A DNA stretch of 64,000 bases from Iningainema tapete BLCC-T55 (GCF_014698965.1 NZ_JACXAE010000134.1:212651-276650), one strand, 5' to 3'. Positions 19,072 to 28,825 are shown, numbered from the stretch's first letter. Notes: generated from the letters alone by a model not told the origin. Numbers and translations: made by a program.

Positions 19072-20076
19072 CTATAGCTGCAATTCCTTAATATGATTTT
19101 GTACTTTTTGATACTCTAATGTTTTTTCTTGAGCAGAAAAGAGGGCAGCCGCTTTTTGTAAATTATCAACAGCTTCTTGTTTAACACCCCGTTCTTTGTA
19201 GAAAAGACCTTTGTTATAGTAAGCTTGGGCAAGATTAGGAAGAATAGTTAGAGCTTGATTGAAATCTTTATCAGCTCGCTGCTTGTCTTCTTTTTTTAAG
19301 TAGATCATTCCTCTGGCAACATAAGCTTCACTGGTAAACTGAGTAGTGCTAGGCATGAGGGTAATACTTTGAGTAAAGTCTTCAATTGCTCGATTATGAT
19401 CACCAATACCAAAGTTGACAATACCCCGTAGTACATAATAACCATATTTCCATAAATTAGGAGCGTTACGTAAATCCCGATCTAAATCCTCAAGTGCTCC
19501 CTTATAGTCGCCAAGCTTAGTACGGACACTAGCTCTGTTGAGATAAAATGTGTAATTACTAGGATCTACTTTGATAGCTAGGTTAAAGTCCTCAATGGCT
19601 CCTTTATAGTCTCCTAGTAGCACACGACCAAAGCCTCGGTTGTTATATTTAAAAGCCTTCTCATCATTAGTACTTAGTAACTGAGTCAAGCTAGCAATTC
19701 CCTGCTTAAAATCTTTAACAGCTTCTTGATAATTACCAAGAGATTGATGGGCAACACCTCGGTTAAAGTGTGCTTCTGCATAGTTTGATTCAATGCTTAG
19801 TACTTGATTGTAATCCTCAACAGATCCCTGGTAGTCTCCCCTCAGCAACTTCTCAAATCCTTGAGCGAAAAGGCGCTTTAACTTCAAACTCTTGATGTCT
19901 GTTTGCAAATCAGAAGTCGCTTTTTTGTAATCTAGAGAGGGAGGGGAGGAGCGAATTCTTTGGGCAAGAGCGTAATTTCCAGAAAACCCAAGTGTCTGCA
20001 AAAAGGCTACGCCAATCGCAGCACTCATTCCAATCCCTAAGAACCAGCGACTCCGAATACTCTTGAAACCGGACAT
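19072..20076 (-). CDS. Exported TPR protein
   Basis: 334 residues. A signal peptide (about 1-39, ending YALAQ) is followed by roughly seven TPR units from residue ~68 (GDYQGSVEDYNQVLSI..., GNYQEAVKDFKQGI..., GDYKGAIEDFNLAI..., GDYKGALEDLDRDL...). It is probably periplasmic and mediates protein interactions; no enzymatic motif is seen. The start ATG at 20076 has AGGAGGGGTGCAATGTC, the same initiation context as the tpsA genes. It lies upstream of tpsA2 with a 204-nt gap and may be read with it. Confidence 0.85.
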   Translation of the reverse strand: MSGFKSIRSRWFLGIGMSAAIGVAFLQTLGFSGNYALAQRIRSSPPSLDYKKATSDLQTDIKSLKLKRLFAQGFEKLLRGDYQGSVEDYNQVLSIESNYAEAHFNRGVAHQSLGNYQEAVKDFKQGIASLTQLLSTNDEKAFKYNNRGFGRVLLGDYKGAIEDFNLAIKVDPSNYTFYLNRASVRTKLGDYKGALEDLDRDLRNAPNLWKYGYYVLRGIVNFGIGDHNRAIEDFTQSITLMPSTTQFTSEAYVARGMIYLKKEDKQRADKDFNQALTILPNLAQAYYNKGLFYKERGVKQEAVDNLQKAAALFSAQEKTLEYQKVQNHIKELQL

Positions 20077-20432
20077 TGCACCCCTCCTTATGAATTAAGA
20101 ATTTGCTATAATAAAAGCTAGTTTAGTACTACTACTAAGTAAATTTCATGTACTTTAGGAAAGTACTGAAGCCTTAGTATTCTTCCACTTGGTGCAAACA
20201 AAATCCTGGACAAGTGTTCCTCATCTAGATTCATCGCTACCTATGGTTGTAATCTCTTTACTTAAACAAGCTCTACTTATTACTCAGCTTTAGGCGCGAA
20301 GTTTTACATAAAAACCCCATTTTCTTCACAAAAGTTTACTAAATTCACGCGCTAGATAAATTCAACTGTTGGTTACTCAAATAAATAGAGACGCTTCCGG
20401 TTTCCCTTTAGCTATCTTTTCCTGGCTAGTAA
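20077..20432. other. Intergenic region with possible promoter of the TPR gene
   Basis: No gene is visible. On the minus strand TATTATA at about 20106-20112, some 30 nt before the TPR start, resembles a -10 box; no clear -35 box is seen. Direct short repeats TACT occur at 20133-20145. Confidence 0.3.
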
Positions 20433-20468
20433 AGCATTTAATTATATGCTGTTTTTTATCTGGAAGCC

Positions 20469-21622
20469 CTAAAAATCTGCAATCAACCTTGCTTTTCTCA
20501 AAAAGAATTGTAGTACAGTTTCTTCTCTAGAAATAATATCGGCTCTGCCCTCCATCCCTAATTGAATAGAACACTGTTTTTTGCCGTTATTGAGGAAAAG
20601 GCTTTCTGGCTCAATTGTTACCTCATAGAAAGCACCAATAACTGCTGCTTTTTGGCTGGCAACTGTTGTGGAAGCAACTGTAGTAGCACCATTCCCTTGA
20701 GGGACGAATGCATCTGGGGAAATCGCCTTGACCTTTCCTTTAAGAGTGCCGTAATCTGGATAAGGACAGGCAGAAACCCGTACTAAAACTTTTTGTCCTT
20801 CTTTTAACTTGCTTTTCTCTTCAGATGCTACCACTGCCTTAACTACCAAGGGGGCATCACTAGGGACAATTTGAGCGATTTCTTCTCCTGGGCGCACAGT
20901 TTGACCAGAATTTCTCAGATTGAGTTTGGATATTATACCATCTGCTGTGGCAGTGATGACAGTTTGACTGAGGTCAATTTCTACTTGTTGGAGTTCACGG
21001 CTGTCGCGCTCTATGGTTTGCTGAATGCCAATCCTTTGCTGAATGAGGGCTTTGCGTTCTTTGTCTAAGGTAGCTTGGTTGGCTTTGAGAGAGGCTTTTT
21101 CTTGGGCAATGCGCTCAGAAGCGATCGCCACTTCTGCTTTACTAGGATTAAGTGTAGCTACTGCACGTCGCCCTCTAGCACTAGCTGCCCAGATTGCTTG
21201 TTGTAGCCGTTCTATTGTTTGTTTTTGCGCCTGAATTACTGCTTTTTGCGCCTCCACTGCTTGTTCTTGCTGGCTTGCAACTAGTTGTGCTTCCTCAAAT
21301 TGATCTTGAGAAAGCGCTCCTACTTTGGCTATTTTCTGATATCTGTTCCGCTTCGACTGTGCTGCTGATAAGCCTGCAACTCTTGACTTTAAGTCCGCTT
21401 CGGCTGATTTTAACTCGGCTGTGGCTTTTTGCAATTCCTTGTGAGCTATCTTAACATTCGCCTGTGCTTCTTCGACATCAGCGGTGGTGATAATTTGCTT
21501 GTCTCGATAGTCTCGGCTGCGATGCTCTAGCTCAGCACTAGCACCAGCAATAACACGGTTAATGCAATCAGTTTCGGCTCTAATTTGACTATTAAGCGCA
21601 CTAATCTGGGCGTTGATTTGAA
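20469..21622 (-). pseudogene. 5'-truncated duplicate of HlyD-type membrane fusion protein
   Basis: About 385 codons nearly identical to the coiled-coil and barrel part of the intact adaptor at 22487-24001. The copy also includes ~35 bp of shared downstream flank (20433-20468). It lacks the membrane helix and the first lipoyl half. The frame continues 5' to 21767, but those ~48 codons are foreign: short pieces matching the sigma gene (14056-14080) and the nuclease-like gene (14731-14751), then the 3' end of the HNH gene in another frame. A working adaptor is unlikely without the membrane anchor. Confidence 0.85.
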
Positions 21623-21639
21623 CTTCATTATAAATGTCT

Positions 21640-22119
21640 TCATAAACTTTGATTTCTCGGTAAACTCGAGCTTTCTTGGCACGGGTCTTCACGGTTTGGG
21701 TGAAAACCACCTTGTACCCAAAGTTGCCGAGATTTTTGTATAAAGCGATCGCGACGCCGTTCATCATTTAAATCAAGTCGGTTACAAGTAGCTCGACCTG
21801 TAGGTGTGATGCCGATAATCTTTGTACTGTCTGCCGACCAGATAAAGTGTTCAGCCCACTGTTGCTGACGGGGATTAAATAAGGGGACTTTTTGCTCCGT
21901 TTCTGGGTCGGTCCCAACTGTAAAATTATAGTGGCGTTCATTGCATCGACGACAAGCTAAAGCCAAGTTATCTACGTGATCCTCACCCCCCAATGACTGT
22001 GGCTTGATGTGGTCAATTGTCAGAGGAGATGTACTGAGAAATTCAGGATAATGGCAGTATTCACAGCGAAAATTAGCGCGGTTCCGTACAAATTCTTGGA
22101 TATTATGAGGAATTTTCAC
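21640..22119 (-). CDS. HNH endonuclease
   Basis: 159 residues. Zinc-binding cysteines C19/C22 and C56/C59 frame an HNH core with D36-H37, N51 and N60 (TIDHIKP...GGEDHVDNLALACRRCN). This small HNH family is common in cyanobacteria and is usually preceded by a short gene as here. Natural relatives end soon after the WVQGGFHP-like motif at about residue 140, so the last ~18 residues are probably read-through into the junction with the truncated HlyD copy. Role (mobile-element homing, defence or TA-like) is not known. Confidence 0.85.
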   Translation of the reverse strand: MKIPHNIQEFVRNRANFRCEYCHYPEFLSTSPLTIDHIKPQSLGGEDHVDNLALACRRCNERHYNFTVGTDPETEQKVPLFNPRQQQWAEHFIWSADSTKIIGITPTGRATCNRLDLNDERRRDRFIQKSRQLWVQGGFHPNREDPCQESSSLPRNQSL

Positions 22120-22352
22120 GACCCAGATGCAATAGTAGCATTTATGTAGCTAAAAATCATGTCTAATTCTCCTATAGCCTCTAGTTCAGCGGCTTCTTCT
22201 GGTGTAAGTAAATCAGCTTTTTTCTTATCCAGAAGTTCTTGAAGGCGCGAACCTAGTTCTTCAGTAAATTTGAAAAGATTAAGATTATTGACTTTTTCGA
22301 CTCTAATACCAGTCGTAAGCCAGGATGAGGGTTTAATGACTAGGGTCGTCAT
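22116..22352 (-). CDS. Small partner protein of the HNH gene
   Basis: 78 residues; its stop overlaps the HNH start by four bases (ATGA), indicating translational coupling. The C-terminal half (LLTPEEAAELEAIGELDMIFSYINA) is familiar from small cyanobacterial proteins preceding HNH genes. It may be a regulator or antitoxin-like partner; this is inferred only from gene order and size. Confidence 0.65.
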   Translation of the reverse strand: MTTLVIKPSSWLTTGIRVEKVNNLNLFKFTEELGSRLQELLDKKKADLLTPEEAAELEAIGELDMIFSYINATIASGS

Positions 22353-22486
22353 AGGGGTATTTTTATTTTTTACACTACTATTGTAGTTACTTTATTTTAG
22401 TTAACAAAGTCAAAAATATAAATTTCTCCAAGTTTCAGAATAGATTCAAAAGCATTTAGTTATATGCTGTTTTTTGTTTGGAAGCC

Positions 22487-24001
22487 TTAAAAGTCCGCAA
22501 TCAACCTTGCTTTTCTCAGAAAGAATTGAAGTACCGTCTCTTCTCTAGAAATAATATCGGCTCTGCCTTCCATCCCTAATTGGATGGAACATTGTTTTTT
22601 GCCGTTATAAAGGAAAAGGCTTTCTGGTTCAATTGTTACTTCATAGAAGGCACCAACAACTGCTGCTTTTTGGCTGGCAACTGTTGTGGAAGCAACTCCA
22701 GCAGCACCATTTGCTTGAGGGATGAAAGCATCTGGGGAAATCGCTTTGACTTTACCTTTAAGAGTGCCGTAATCTGGATAAGGACAAGCAGAAACCCGCA
22801 CTAAAACGTTTTGTCCTTCTTTTAACTTGCTTTTCTCTTCAGATGCTACCACTGCCTTAACTACTAAGGGAGCATCACTAGGGACAATTTGAGCGATTTC
22901 CTCTCCTGGGCGCACTGTTTGACCAGAGTTTCTCAAATTGAGTTTGGATATTATACCATCTGCTGTGGCAGTGATGACAGTTTGACTGAGGTCAATTTCT
23001 ACTTGTTTGAGTTCACGGCTGTCGCGCTCTATGGTTTGCTGAATGCCAATCCTTTGCTGGATGAGGGCTTTGCGTTCTTTGTCTAATGTAGCTTGGTTGG
23101 CTTTGAGAGAGGCTTTTTCTTGGGCAATGCGCTCAAGTGCGATCGCCACTTCTGCTTTACTTGGATTGAGTGTCGCTACTGCGCGTCGCCCTCTAGCACT
23201 TGCTGCCGAGATTGCTTGTTGTAGCCGTTCAATTGTTTGTTTCTGAGCCTGAATTACTGCTTTTTGTGCCTCCACTGCTTGTTCTTGCTGACTAGCAACT
23301 AGTTGTGCTTCCTCAAATTGATCTTGAGAAAGCGCTCCAACTTTGGCTATTTTCTGATATCGGTTCCGCTTCGACTGTGCTGCTGACAAGCCAGCAACCC
23401 TTGACTTTAAGTCCGCTTCGGCTGATTTTAATTCAGCGGTGGCTTTTTGCAATTCCTTGTGAGCTATCTTAACATTCGCCTCTGCTTCTTCGACATCAGC
23501 GGTGGTGATAATTTGCTTGTCTCGATAGTCTCGGCTGCGATGCTCTAGCTCAGCACTAGCACCAGCAATAACACGGTTGATCCGATCAGTTTCAGCTCTA
23601 ATTTGACTATTAAGCGCACTAATTTGGGCGTTGATTTGAACAAATTGCAACTGACTCTGCTGGATATTGCTTTGCAATTGACTCTTTTTGGTTTGAAGGC
23701 GAGAGTCATCGATAGTAGCAATGATATCACCTTTTTTAACAACTTGATTTTCTTTGACAGAAACACGCATAACTGAACCTTCCGTTGCAGCTTGAACAAT
23801 CCGCAACTCACCAGCAGGACGGAGGTTCGCCTGAGCCTTGACTGTTACCTTATACTTGGCAACAGATGCAGTAGCGATCGCTATTCCGATAAAAGAAAGC
23901 ATAACCATTCCGCCAACAGTAGTCCAACGACCAAGTGGCGGTAGAAATTCGTTTTCTTGAACTGGGGGCAGAGAGTCTGAGTTGGAGTAGCTAAGCGTCA
24001 T
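22487..24001 (-). CDS. HlyD-family periplasmic adaptor of a type I secretion system
   Basis: 504 residues. One membrane helix (~27-50) is followed by a biotinyl-lipoyl half (~60-105), a long alpha-helical coiled coil (~120-345, rich in A, E, Q, K) and a second lipoyl plus beta-barrel part (~350-490). It would bridge the inner-membrane ABC exporter and a TolC-like channel. The downstream ABC gene on the same strand overlaps its start by four bases (23998-24001). A truncated duplicate is at 20469-21622. Confidence 0.9.
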   Translation of the reverse strand: MTLSYSNSDSLPPVQENEFLPPLGRWTTVGGMVMLSFIGIAIATASVAKYKVTVKAQANLRPAGELRIVQAATEGSVMRVSVKENQVVKKGDIIATIDDSRLQTKKSQLQSNIQQSQLQFVQINAQISALNSQIRAETDRINRVIAGASAELEHRSRDYRDKQIITTADVEEAEANVKIAHKELQKATAELKSAEADLKSRVAGLSAAQSKRNRYQKIAKVGALSQDQFEEAQLVASQQEQAVEAQKAVIQAQKQTIERLQQAISAASARGRRAVATLNPSKAEVAIALERIAQEKASLKANQATLDKERKALIQQRIGIQQTIERDSRELKQVEIDLSQTVITATADGIISKLNLRNSGQTVRPGEEIAQIVPSDAPLVVKAVVASEEKSKLKEGQNVLVRVSACPYPDYGTLKGKVKAISPDAFIPQANGAAGVASTTVASQKAAVVGAFYEVTIEPESLFLYNGKKQCSIQLGMEGRADIISREETVLQFFLRKARLIADF

Positions 24002-25302
24002 GATTGTATGATTGCTCTTGATTTACCGTTAGAATCAGATTTGGAGGATTTCAAAACAAAACCATTGGTTGATGGGGCAACTTCGTCTAGGAATTCTAAG
24101 TGTTCACCAGGTTGAAGGCGTAGCTCTTGGGGAGTACCTTGAATTTTCAATCGCCCTTCCTCCAGCAGCACAATCCAATCGGCTCGCTGAATAACTTTGG
24201 GGCGGTGACTAATCATAATTGTGGTTTTGCCCTTTCTGTAGTACAATAATTTGTCTAGCACTTGGGCTTCACTTACTGGGTCAAGAGCGCCGGTGGATTC
24301 ATCTAGAATGAGTATCGGCGGCTCAGTAACTATAGCTCTGGCGATTGCTAATCTTTGCCTTTGCCCACCAGAGAGATTTGCGCCAAATTCTCCTAAAACT
24401 GTTTGATACTTGTCGGGTAGTTTACTAATAAACTCATCTGCACCAGCAATCTGGCAAGCCCTAACAATTTGTTCAAAACTGACGTGGGGATAGCTGAAGT
24501 GGAAATTGTCAATAATTGAGCGACTCCAGAAGTGAGGTTCTTGAGGCACTAGCACCACCTGCTGTCGTAGGCATTCTAAAGAAAGGTCTTGCTGATTATA
24601 AATACCATAGCGAATATTACCTGATTGCGGAGAATATAATCCGGCGATCATTTTAGCGAGAGTACTTTTGCCACAACCAGATTTACCAATTAGGGCAATT
24701 ACTTGACTGCCAGGGATAATTAGGGAAAAATCTTGCAAGAGGTCAACTCTACCTGCGTGGTGGAAATTAAGGTTAGTGCAGGTAATGTCTGCATTGCCAG
24801 GAATTTCTGCCCAAGGCTTTTTAAAATCATTATCGTCTTCTGGGGTAGCATCAATTACCTCGGTTAATCTTTGGATGACAATCTGAGCAGTGATAAATTC
24901 ATCAACTAACCCAATGACTGAACCGAGAAAGCCCAGAAAGTTGCCACTCATACCGTTAAAAGCTAGCAACTGACCAATACTTAAGGTGCGATCAATCACT
25001 AAGTGCGAACCTAACCAGAGTAAGGCAATACTAGTCAAACTGGAAAGAATACCAGTGATTGTGCTGCTGTAAAGCCCCAACTTCATCGTACTCCAGCCCA
25101 GATTAGCAAGACGACCAAAATTGCTCTGATACTCTTGCCAAGCTTGAGGGGTGGCTTGGGTAGTTTTTAGCACCTGGACACCACGAAAAGTTTCGACGAG
25201 AAAGCCTTGGTTTTCCGTACCTAAGACAATCTGGTTGCGGGTTTTGTGGCGCAAGGCGGGGAGAAAAAGCAGGTTGACGAGGGTGACATAAACGGGAAAC
25301 AA
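23998..25302 (-). CDS. ABC exporter subunit, 5'-truncated
   Basis: 434 residues in the frame from a TTG at 25302. It has the last part of an ABC transmembrane domain (residues 1-~150) and a complete ATPase domain: Walker A GKSGCGKST (~204), LSGGQRQRL signature (~311), Walker B ILILDES (~334) and H-loop (MISHRP). Relatives in HlyD-linked cyanobacterial operons are 700-1000 residues, with an N-terminal C39 peptidase domain and six membrane helices. Only the C-terminal half is present; the 115 nt to the next gene holds no missing part. It could be a pseudogene or rely on another half. Upstream of adaptor hlyD with ATGA-type overlap. Confidence 0.8.
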   Translation of the reverse strand: MFPVYVTLVNLLFLPALRHKTRNQIVLGTENQGFLVETFRGVQVLKTTQATPQAWQEYQSNFGRLANLGWSTMKLGLYSSTITGILSSLTSIALLWLGSHLVIDRTLSIGQLLAFNGMSGNFLGFLGSVIGLVDEFITAQIVIQRLTEVIDATPEDDNDFKKPWAEIPGNADITCTNLNFHHAGRVDLLQDFSLIIPGSQVIALIGKSGCGKSTLAKMIAGLYSPQSGNIRYGIYNQQDLSLECLRQQVVLVPQEPHFWSRSIIDNFHFSYPHVSFEQIVRACQIAGADEFISKLPDKYQTVLGEFGANLSGGQRQRLAIARAIVTEPPILILDESTGALDPVSEAQVLDKLLYYRKGKTTIMISHRPKVIQRADWIVLLEEGRLKIQGTPQELRLQPGEHLEFLDEVAPSTNGFVLKSSKSDSNGKSRAIIQS

Positions 25303-25417
25303 ATGATAAGATTACTGAAGATAATTACGAATAATTAAGATGCGAACGCGCTTGTTGCACTCTTGTTAGCCAGTAGTGGTGCTAGAATTTGTAGATAGGG
25401 GCGCAACCGTAGAAAAC

Positions 25418-27478
25418 TCACTTTTTATTCGTCTCAATTGATACCTGCCAAGTGTCCAATGTAGTTCCGACAGTTCGATCCAGGTTTGTCAAAGCATTGA
25501 GATATTCAATTGTTGCATTAAGCTCTGCGTTTCTTGCCTCTACTAAACTATTTTCCAGACTGACAATCTCGAAGACTCCAGATCCCCTTCCCAATCTCTG
25601 TTTTTCTCTTTCAATCTCTAGTTGTCGTTCAGAAGATTCCCTAGCTTGTCGGGCAAGTTGCACCTGCTTGAAACTCAAATTCACATCTCTAATCCTGTCT
25701 GTTACCTGAATTTCTAAACTTTCACGCTGGTCATTCACATTGTTCTCTGCTTGCTGTAAACTAATCTGGCTTCGCTGAAATCTCTGGTTCTTTGTCAGGT
25801 CGCCGAATGTTCTAGTCATATTTAATCCGGCTGTCATGTCTCCTGTGTTGCCATAACTGACTTTCAAACCCAAGTCCCAGCGCCTGTCATTTTTTGCTTC
25901 TAACAGGTCAAGTTTAGCTTTGTCCAGATTTAGCTGTGCCTGCAAATACTCTGGCTGATTCAACAGCGCTAATTGCCGCTGTTTGTTTGAGTTTAACGTA
26001 ATAGGTGACGCCTTTGGCACTTCTGCTGCCATAAGATTGATATTTTGATCGATATCAAGAATCTGAAGTAGAGCTAACCTTGTTGACTCAAGAGTATTCT
26101 GGGCAGCCACCAAACTGACTTGTCGGTTCGCGATCGCTGTCTGACTCTGGATAATCTCGACTGGTGCCAACCTACCCGCCTCGATCAAAGCCTGGTTAAT
26201 TTCCAGAATTTCTTGGGCACTTTTTAACGAAAGCTGCTCAATTTTTAGTCGTTCCTGAGCGCGAAGTAAATTTCGATATGCCAGGATTGCATCAGTAATG
26301 GTGTTGGTTAATGTCGATTTTAAACCAAGGACATTGATTTTTTCGTTCAACCGCGCAGTCTCAATCGAAGCTCTATTTACCTTAATTCCAGATCCTCTCA
26401 ATAGGGGTTGGTTAAATTCTATCTTTGGCGCGAGAGAGTTACCTGTCCACTCAACACTGAGATCTCCCCCTGTAGGAATCTTCATTTTTGCCCCAAGACC
26501 AACTTCATTAGTAGTTGTTGTGGTTCCATCTGATCCAGATTGAGCAAGCGACATTGATAAAGAGGGTGTGAAATCAGGTGCAAATTTATCCTCTGCCACT
26601 GCTAGGTCTTGTCTTTGAGCTATCCTTTCAAGATATGCATTTTTAATAGATCTGTTGTTTGCCAAAGCCAAAACTACAGTATCAGAGAGCTTCAGTGTAA
26701 GAGAACGTCTGTTCGGTGATGGTTGCTGTTGATTCTGTTTCAAACTATTTGCAGCCACTCTATTTAGTTGTTTTGCTCCAAGAGATTGATTCTGAGAAAT
26801 TACCTCTGCTACTAAGGTTTTTTGGACTTGCATATCAGTCGTTAATTTAAAGTTAATAGGTGATTCTCCTTTGGAGACGCTTTGTGATCGCTCGTGAGGG
26901 CGCTTCGCTTCGCGCAATCGTGCTATTAAGTCTTGCGATTCGGTACGATGCTGGTTTTGCGTATGAGTTGTCAACTCGAAGACAACGTGCGACGATCGCT
27001 TTTGAGAATCCTGCGACGATTTGTGGTTGAACGGAAGCAGTTGACCGTTTGAGTGTTGAGGTAGGGAATGAGTTATGAGTTTCTTTGTGTTGGCTGTGGG
27101 CTTTCTTGAGGGGTCGTGTACGCTCCTACTTTTTGGCTGTTGATGTTTTCGCTTTGTAGAAGTTTCTAAAAGATTTTTCAAAGGTAAAGCGATCGCCTCA
27201 TCCTTGCTAAGTTGATGATTGTCTTTACTTTTCCTTTGGATCGGTTTGATGTTTTCATAAGCTACAGGTTGAACATTATTTGGCGGTTTAACTGCTGTTT
27301 CAGCGCTAGCACTAGATTTGAGTATCTTTGATTTAGAAACTATGGTGAGAATGTGAGCCGTAGCTAAAGTCGCAGTTAGAACAACGATCACATGAAGTAA
27401 AAAGAAGCTGACGGAGTGGAAAGATAAATACTTATATAGATTTTGACCTTGGGAGTCTTGGTTAGGTGACTTCTGCAT
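25418..27478 (-). CDS. TolC-family outer-membrane efflux protein with long N-terminal extension
   Basis: 686 residues. An N-terminal membrane helix (~25-47) is followed by ~200 residues of low-complexity Q/S/K/H-rich sequence, then a TolC/OEP domain (~260-686) of paired coiled-coil repeats. It would form the outer-membrane tunnel for the type I exporter encoded downstream on the same strand. The extension is unusual for TolC and might tether the protein before export. A block around 26890-26920 (RLREAKRPHERSQ) contains GCGCTTCGCTTCGCGC, a palindromic dispersed-repeat core, suggesting repeat insertion in the linker. Confidence 0.85.
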   Translation of the reverse strand: MQKSPNQDSQGQNLYKYLSFHSVSFFLLHVIVVLTATLATAHILTIVSKSKILKSSASAETAVKPPNNVQPVAYENIKPIQRKSKDNHQLSKDEAIALPLKNLLETSTKRKHQQPKSRSVHDPSRKPTANTKKLITHSLPQHSNGQLLPFNHKSSQDSQKRSSHVVFELTTHTQNQHRTESQDLIARLREAKRPHERSQSVSKGESPINFKLTTDMQVQKTLVAEVISQNQSLGAKQLNRVAANSLKQNQQQPSPNRRSLTLKLSDTVVLALANNRSIKNAYLERIAQRQDLAVAEDKFAPDFTPSLSMSLAQSGSDGTTTTTNEVGLGAKMKIPTGGDLSVEWTGNSLAPKIEFNQPLLRGSGIKVNRASIETARLNEKINVLGLKSTLTNTITDAILAYRNLLRAQERLKIEQLSLKSAQEILEINQALIEAGRLAPVEIIQSQTAIANRQVSLVAAQNTLESTRLALLQILDIDQNINLMAAEVPKASPITLNSNKQRQLALLNQPEYLQAQLNLDKAKLDLLEAKNDRRWDLGLKVSYGNTGDMTAGLNMTRTFGDLTKNQRFQRSQISLQQAENNVNDQRESLEIQVTDRIRDVNLSFKQVQLARQARESSERQLEIEREKQRLGRGSGVFEIVSLENSLVEARNAELNATIEYLNALTNLDRTVGTTLDTWQVSIETNKK

Positions 27479-28304
27479 AATGAGTTAAATTTAGTAAATT
27501 GCTTTGCATAGCCTGACTTTTTAAAACTAGGACTAACTTTCGGCTCCGTCTAGACAAAACCATTCCCTTTCAATTAAGTGGTTAGGTCTTGAGATACCAC
27601 CACTATCAAGTTGGCGATGTCAGACTTAGAAATTGCATTGAGTTGTAGTTCAGCTTACTAAAACCCATTGCTACTATCTGAATTCTAGTCTTGATTTTTA
27701 CTTTACACTGCTCTTCTTACCTTCTTTATAAGGTTCTGAAACAAAAGTGCTTTAGTTTTGAGTTCAAGAAATTAATATAGCAATCCTATTTGACTTGTGA
27801 GAATTGCGATCTCTAAATCCCCAACTTTGCAGAAGTTGTCGGGTATCTCGTTTCTCCCGAATGATTTATAATTGTTATTTTTTCTCAATATGATTTTTAT
27901 AAATATTAATTATTTAAATAAAAATTATTATTTCATTTTTACAAACTTATAAAATAAAAACATAACTACAGGTTTTATGATTTTTAAAAAGACTAAACAG
28001 CCTTGCTATTAAATATTTTTTCTTGCAAACTGAAATCAAGTAAGTTAAGTATTAACAGCTTAACTTACATAAAAAAGTAGGTGAGCTTACCAAATAAAGC
28101 ACATCTTCTAATATAAAAAGCAAGTTCTAACGAGAGTTTGCTTTAACTTCCAATAGCAATTTCACTACCAAGAATCGGCAAGTAATTCTGGCATAATAAC
28201 ACAGCATTTGCTGGTATTTATATTGTCCTTTATGAGGTAGTTGTAAGAACAATGTACGCGACAAATTCTGACAATCAAACTCAATCTTTCAAAGGAGAAT
28301 ACTC
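27479..28304. other. 826-bp AT-rich intergenic region
   Basis: This divergent gap between the TolC-like gene and the lectin gene shows no convincing reading frame. It should hold both promoters. The one clear structure is the perfect inverted repeat at 28040-28068, listed separately. Confidence 0.6.
28040..28068. promoter_or_regulatory. Inverted repeat, possible operator of the lectin gene
   Basis: Ten-base perfect arms GTAAGTTAAG and CTTAACTTAC are separated by 9 nt, 237 nt upstream of the lectin start. It lacks a T tract and is AT-rich, so an operator is more likely than a terminator; the factor is unknown. Confidence 0.4.
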
Positions 28305-28727
28305 ATGTCTTTTCTCGCAAAACTAAGTCAGTCACCACGTTTAATAACTCTTGCAGCTTGTGGTGCAATCGTGGCTACAATTCCCGCTAATCCTGCTTTT
28401 GCAGCACCCACCTCTCCTAGTAGTTATCAAAGTTCTTGTCAGAACATTGGTGTTTCTGGAGCTACCCTAACAGCACAATGTCGTAGAATAAATGGCACAT
28501 TCAACAATACATCAATTTTGATTCGGGGAATCTACAATGATAATGGAGTTCTGCGCTATACGAGTAATGCAACTGCCGCTAGTAGTTATCAAAGTTCCTG
28601 TCGGAACATTGGTGTTTCTGGAGCTACCCTAACAGCACAATGTCGTAGAATAAATGGCACATTCAACAACACATCAATTCTGATTCGGGGAATCTACAAT
28701 GATAATGGAGTTTTGCGTTATTCATAG
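28305..28727 (+). CDS. Secreted cyanovirin-N homology (CVNH) lectin
   Basis: 140 residues. A signal peptide (about 1-33, ending AFAA) is followed by two copies of a 47-residue repeat (SYQSSC...GATLTAQCRRINGTFNNTS...NDNGVLRY) that match the two halves of a CVNH domain. Each repeat carries one Cys pair spaced like the disulfides of cyanovirin-N. CVNH proteins bind mannose-rich glycans. The two 141-bp repeats (28419-28559 and 28581-28721) are nearly identical in DNA, so the duplication is recent or homogenised. Start ATG has AAAGGAG 8 nt upstream. It is the only plus-strand gene between 6.3 and 32 kb; possible export cargo or surface lectin. Confidence 0.88.
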   Translation: MSFLAKLSQSPRLITLAACGAIVATIPANPAFAAPTSPSSYQSSCQNIGVSGATLTAQCRRINGTFNNTSILIRGIYNDNGVLRYTSNATAASSYQSSCRNIGVSGATLTAQCRRINGTFNNTSILIRGIYNDNGVLRYS

Positions 28728-28825
28728 GTAGCAAGTAGAATGCATTAGAGACGGTTTTGCTGCCCGAATCTTTTGAGTAAATAAACTACTGATTCATGTC
28801 ATTAGTTTTGATGGTGTTCTAGATT

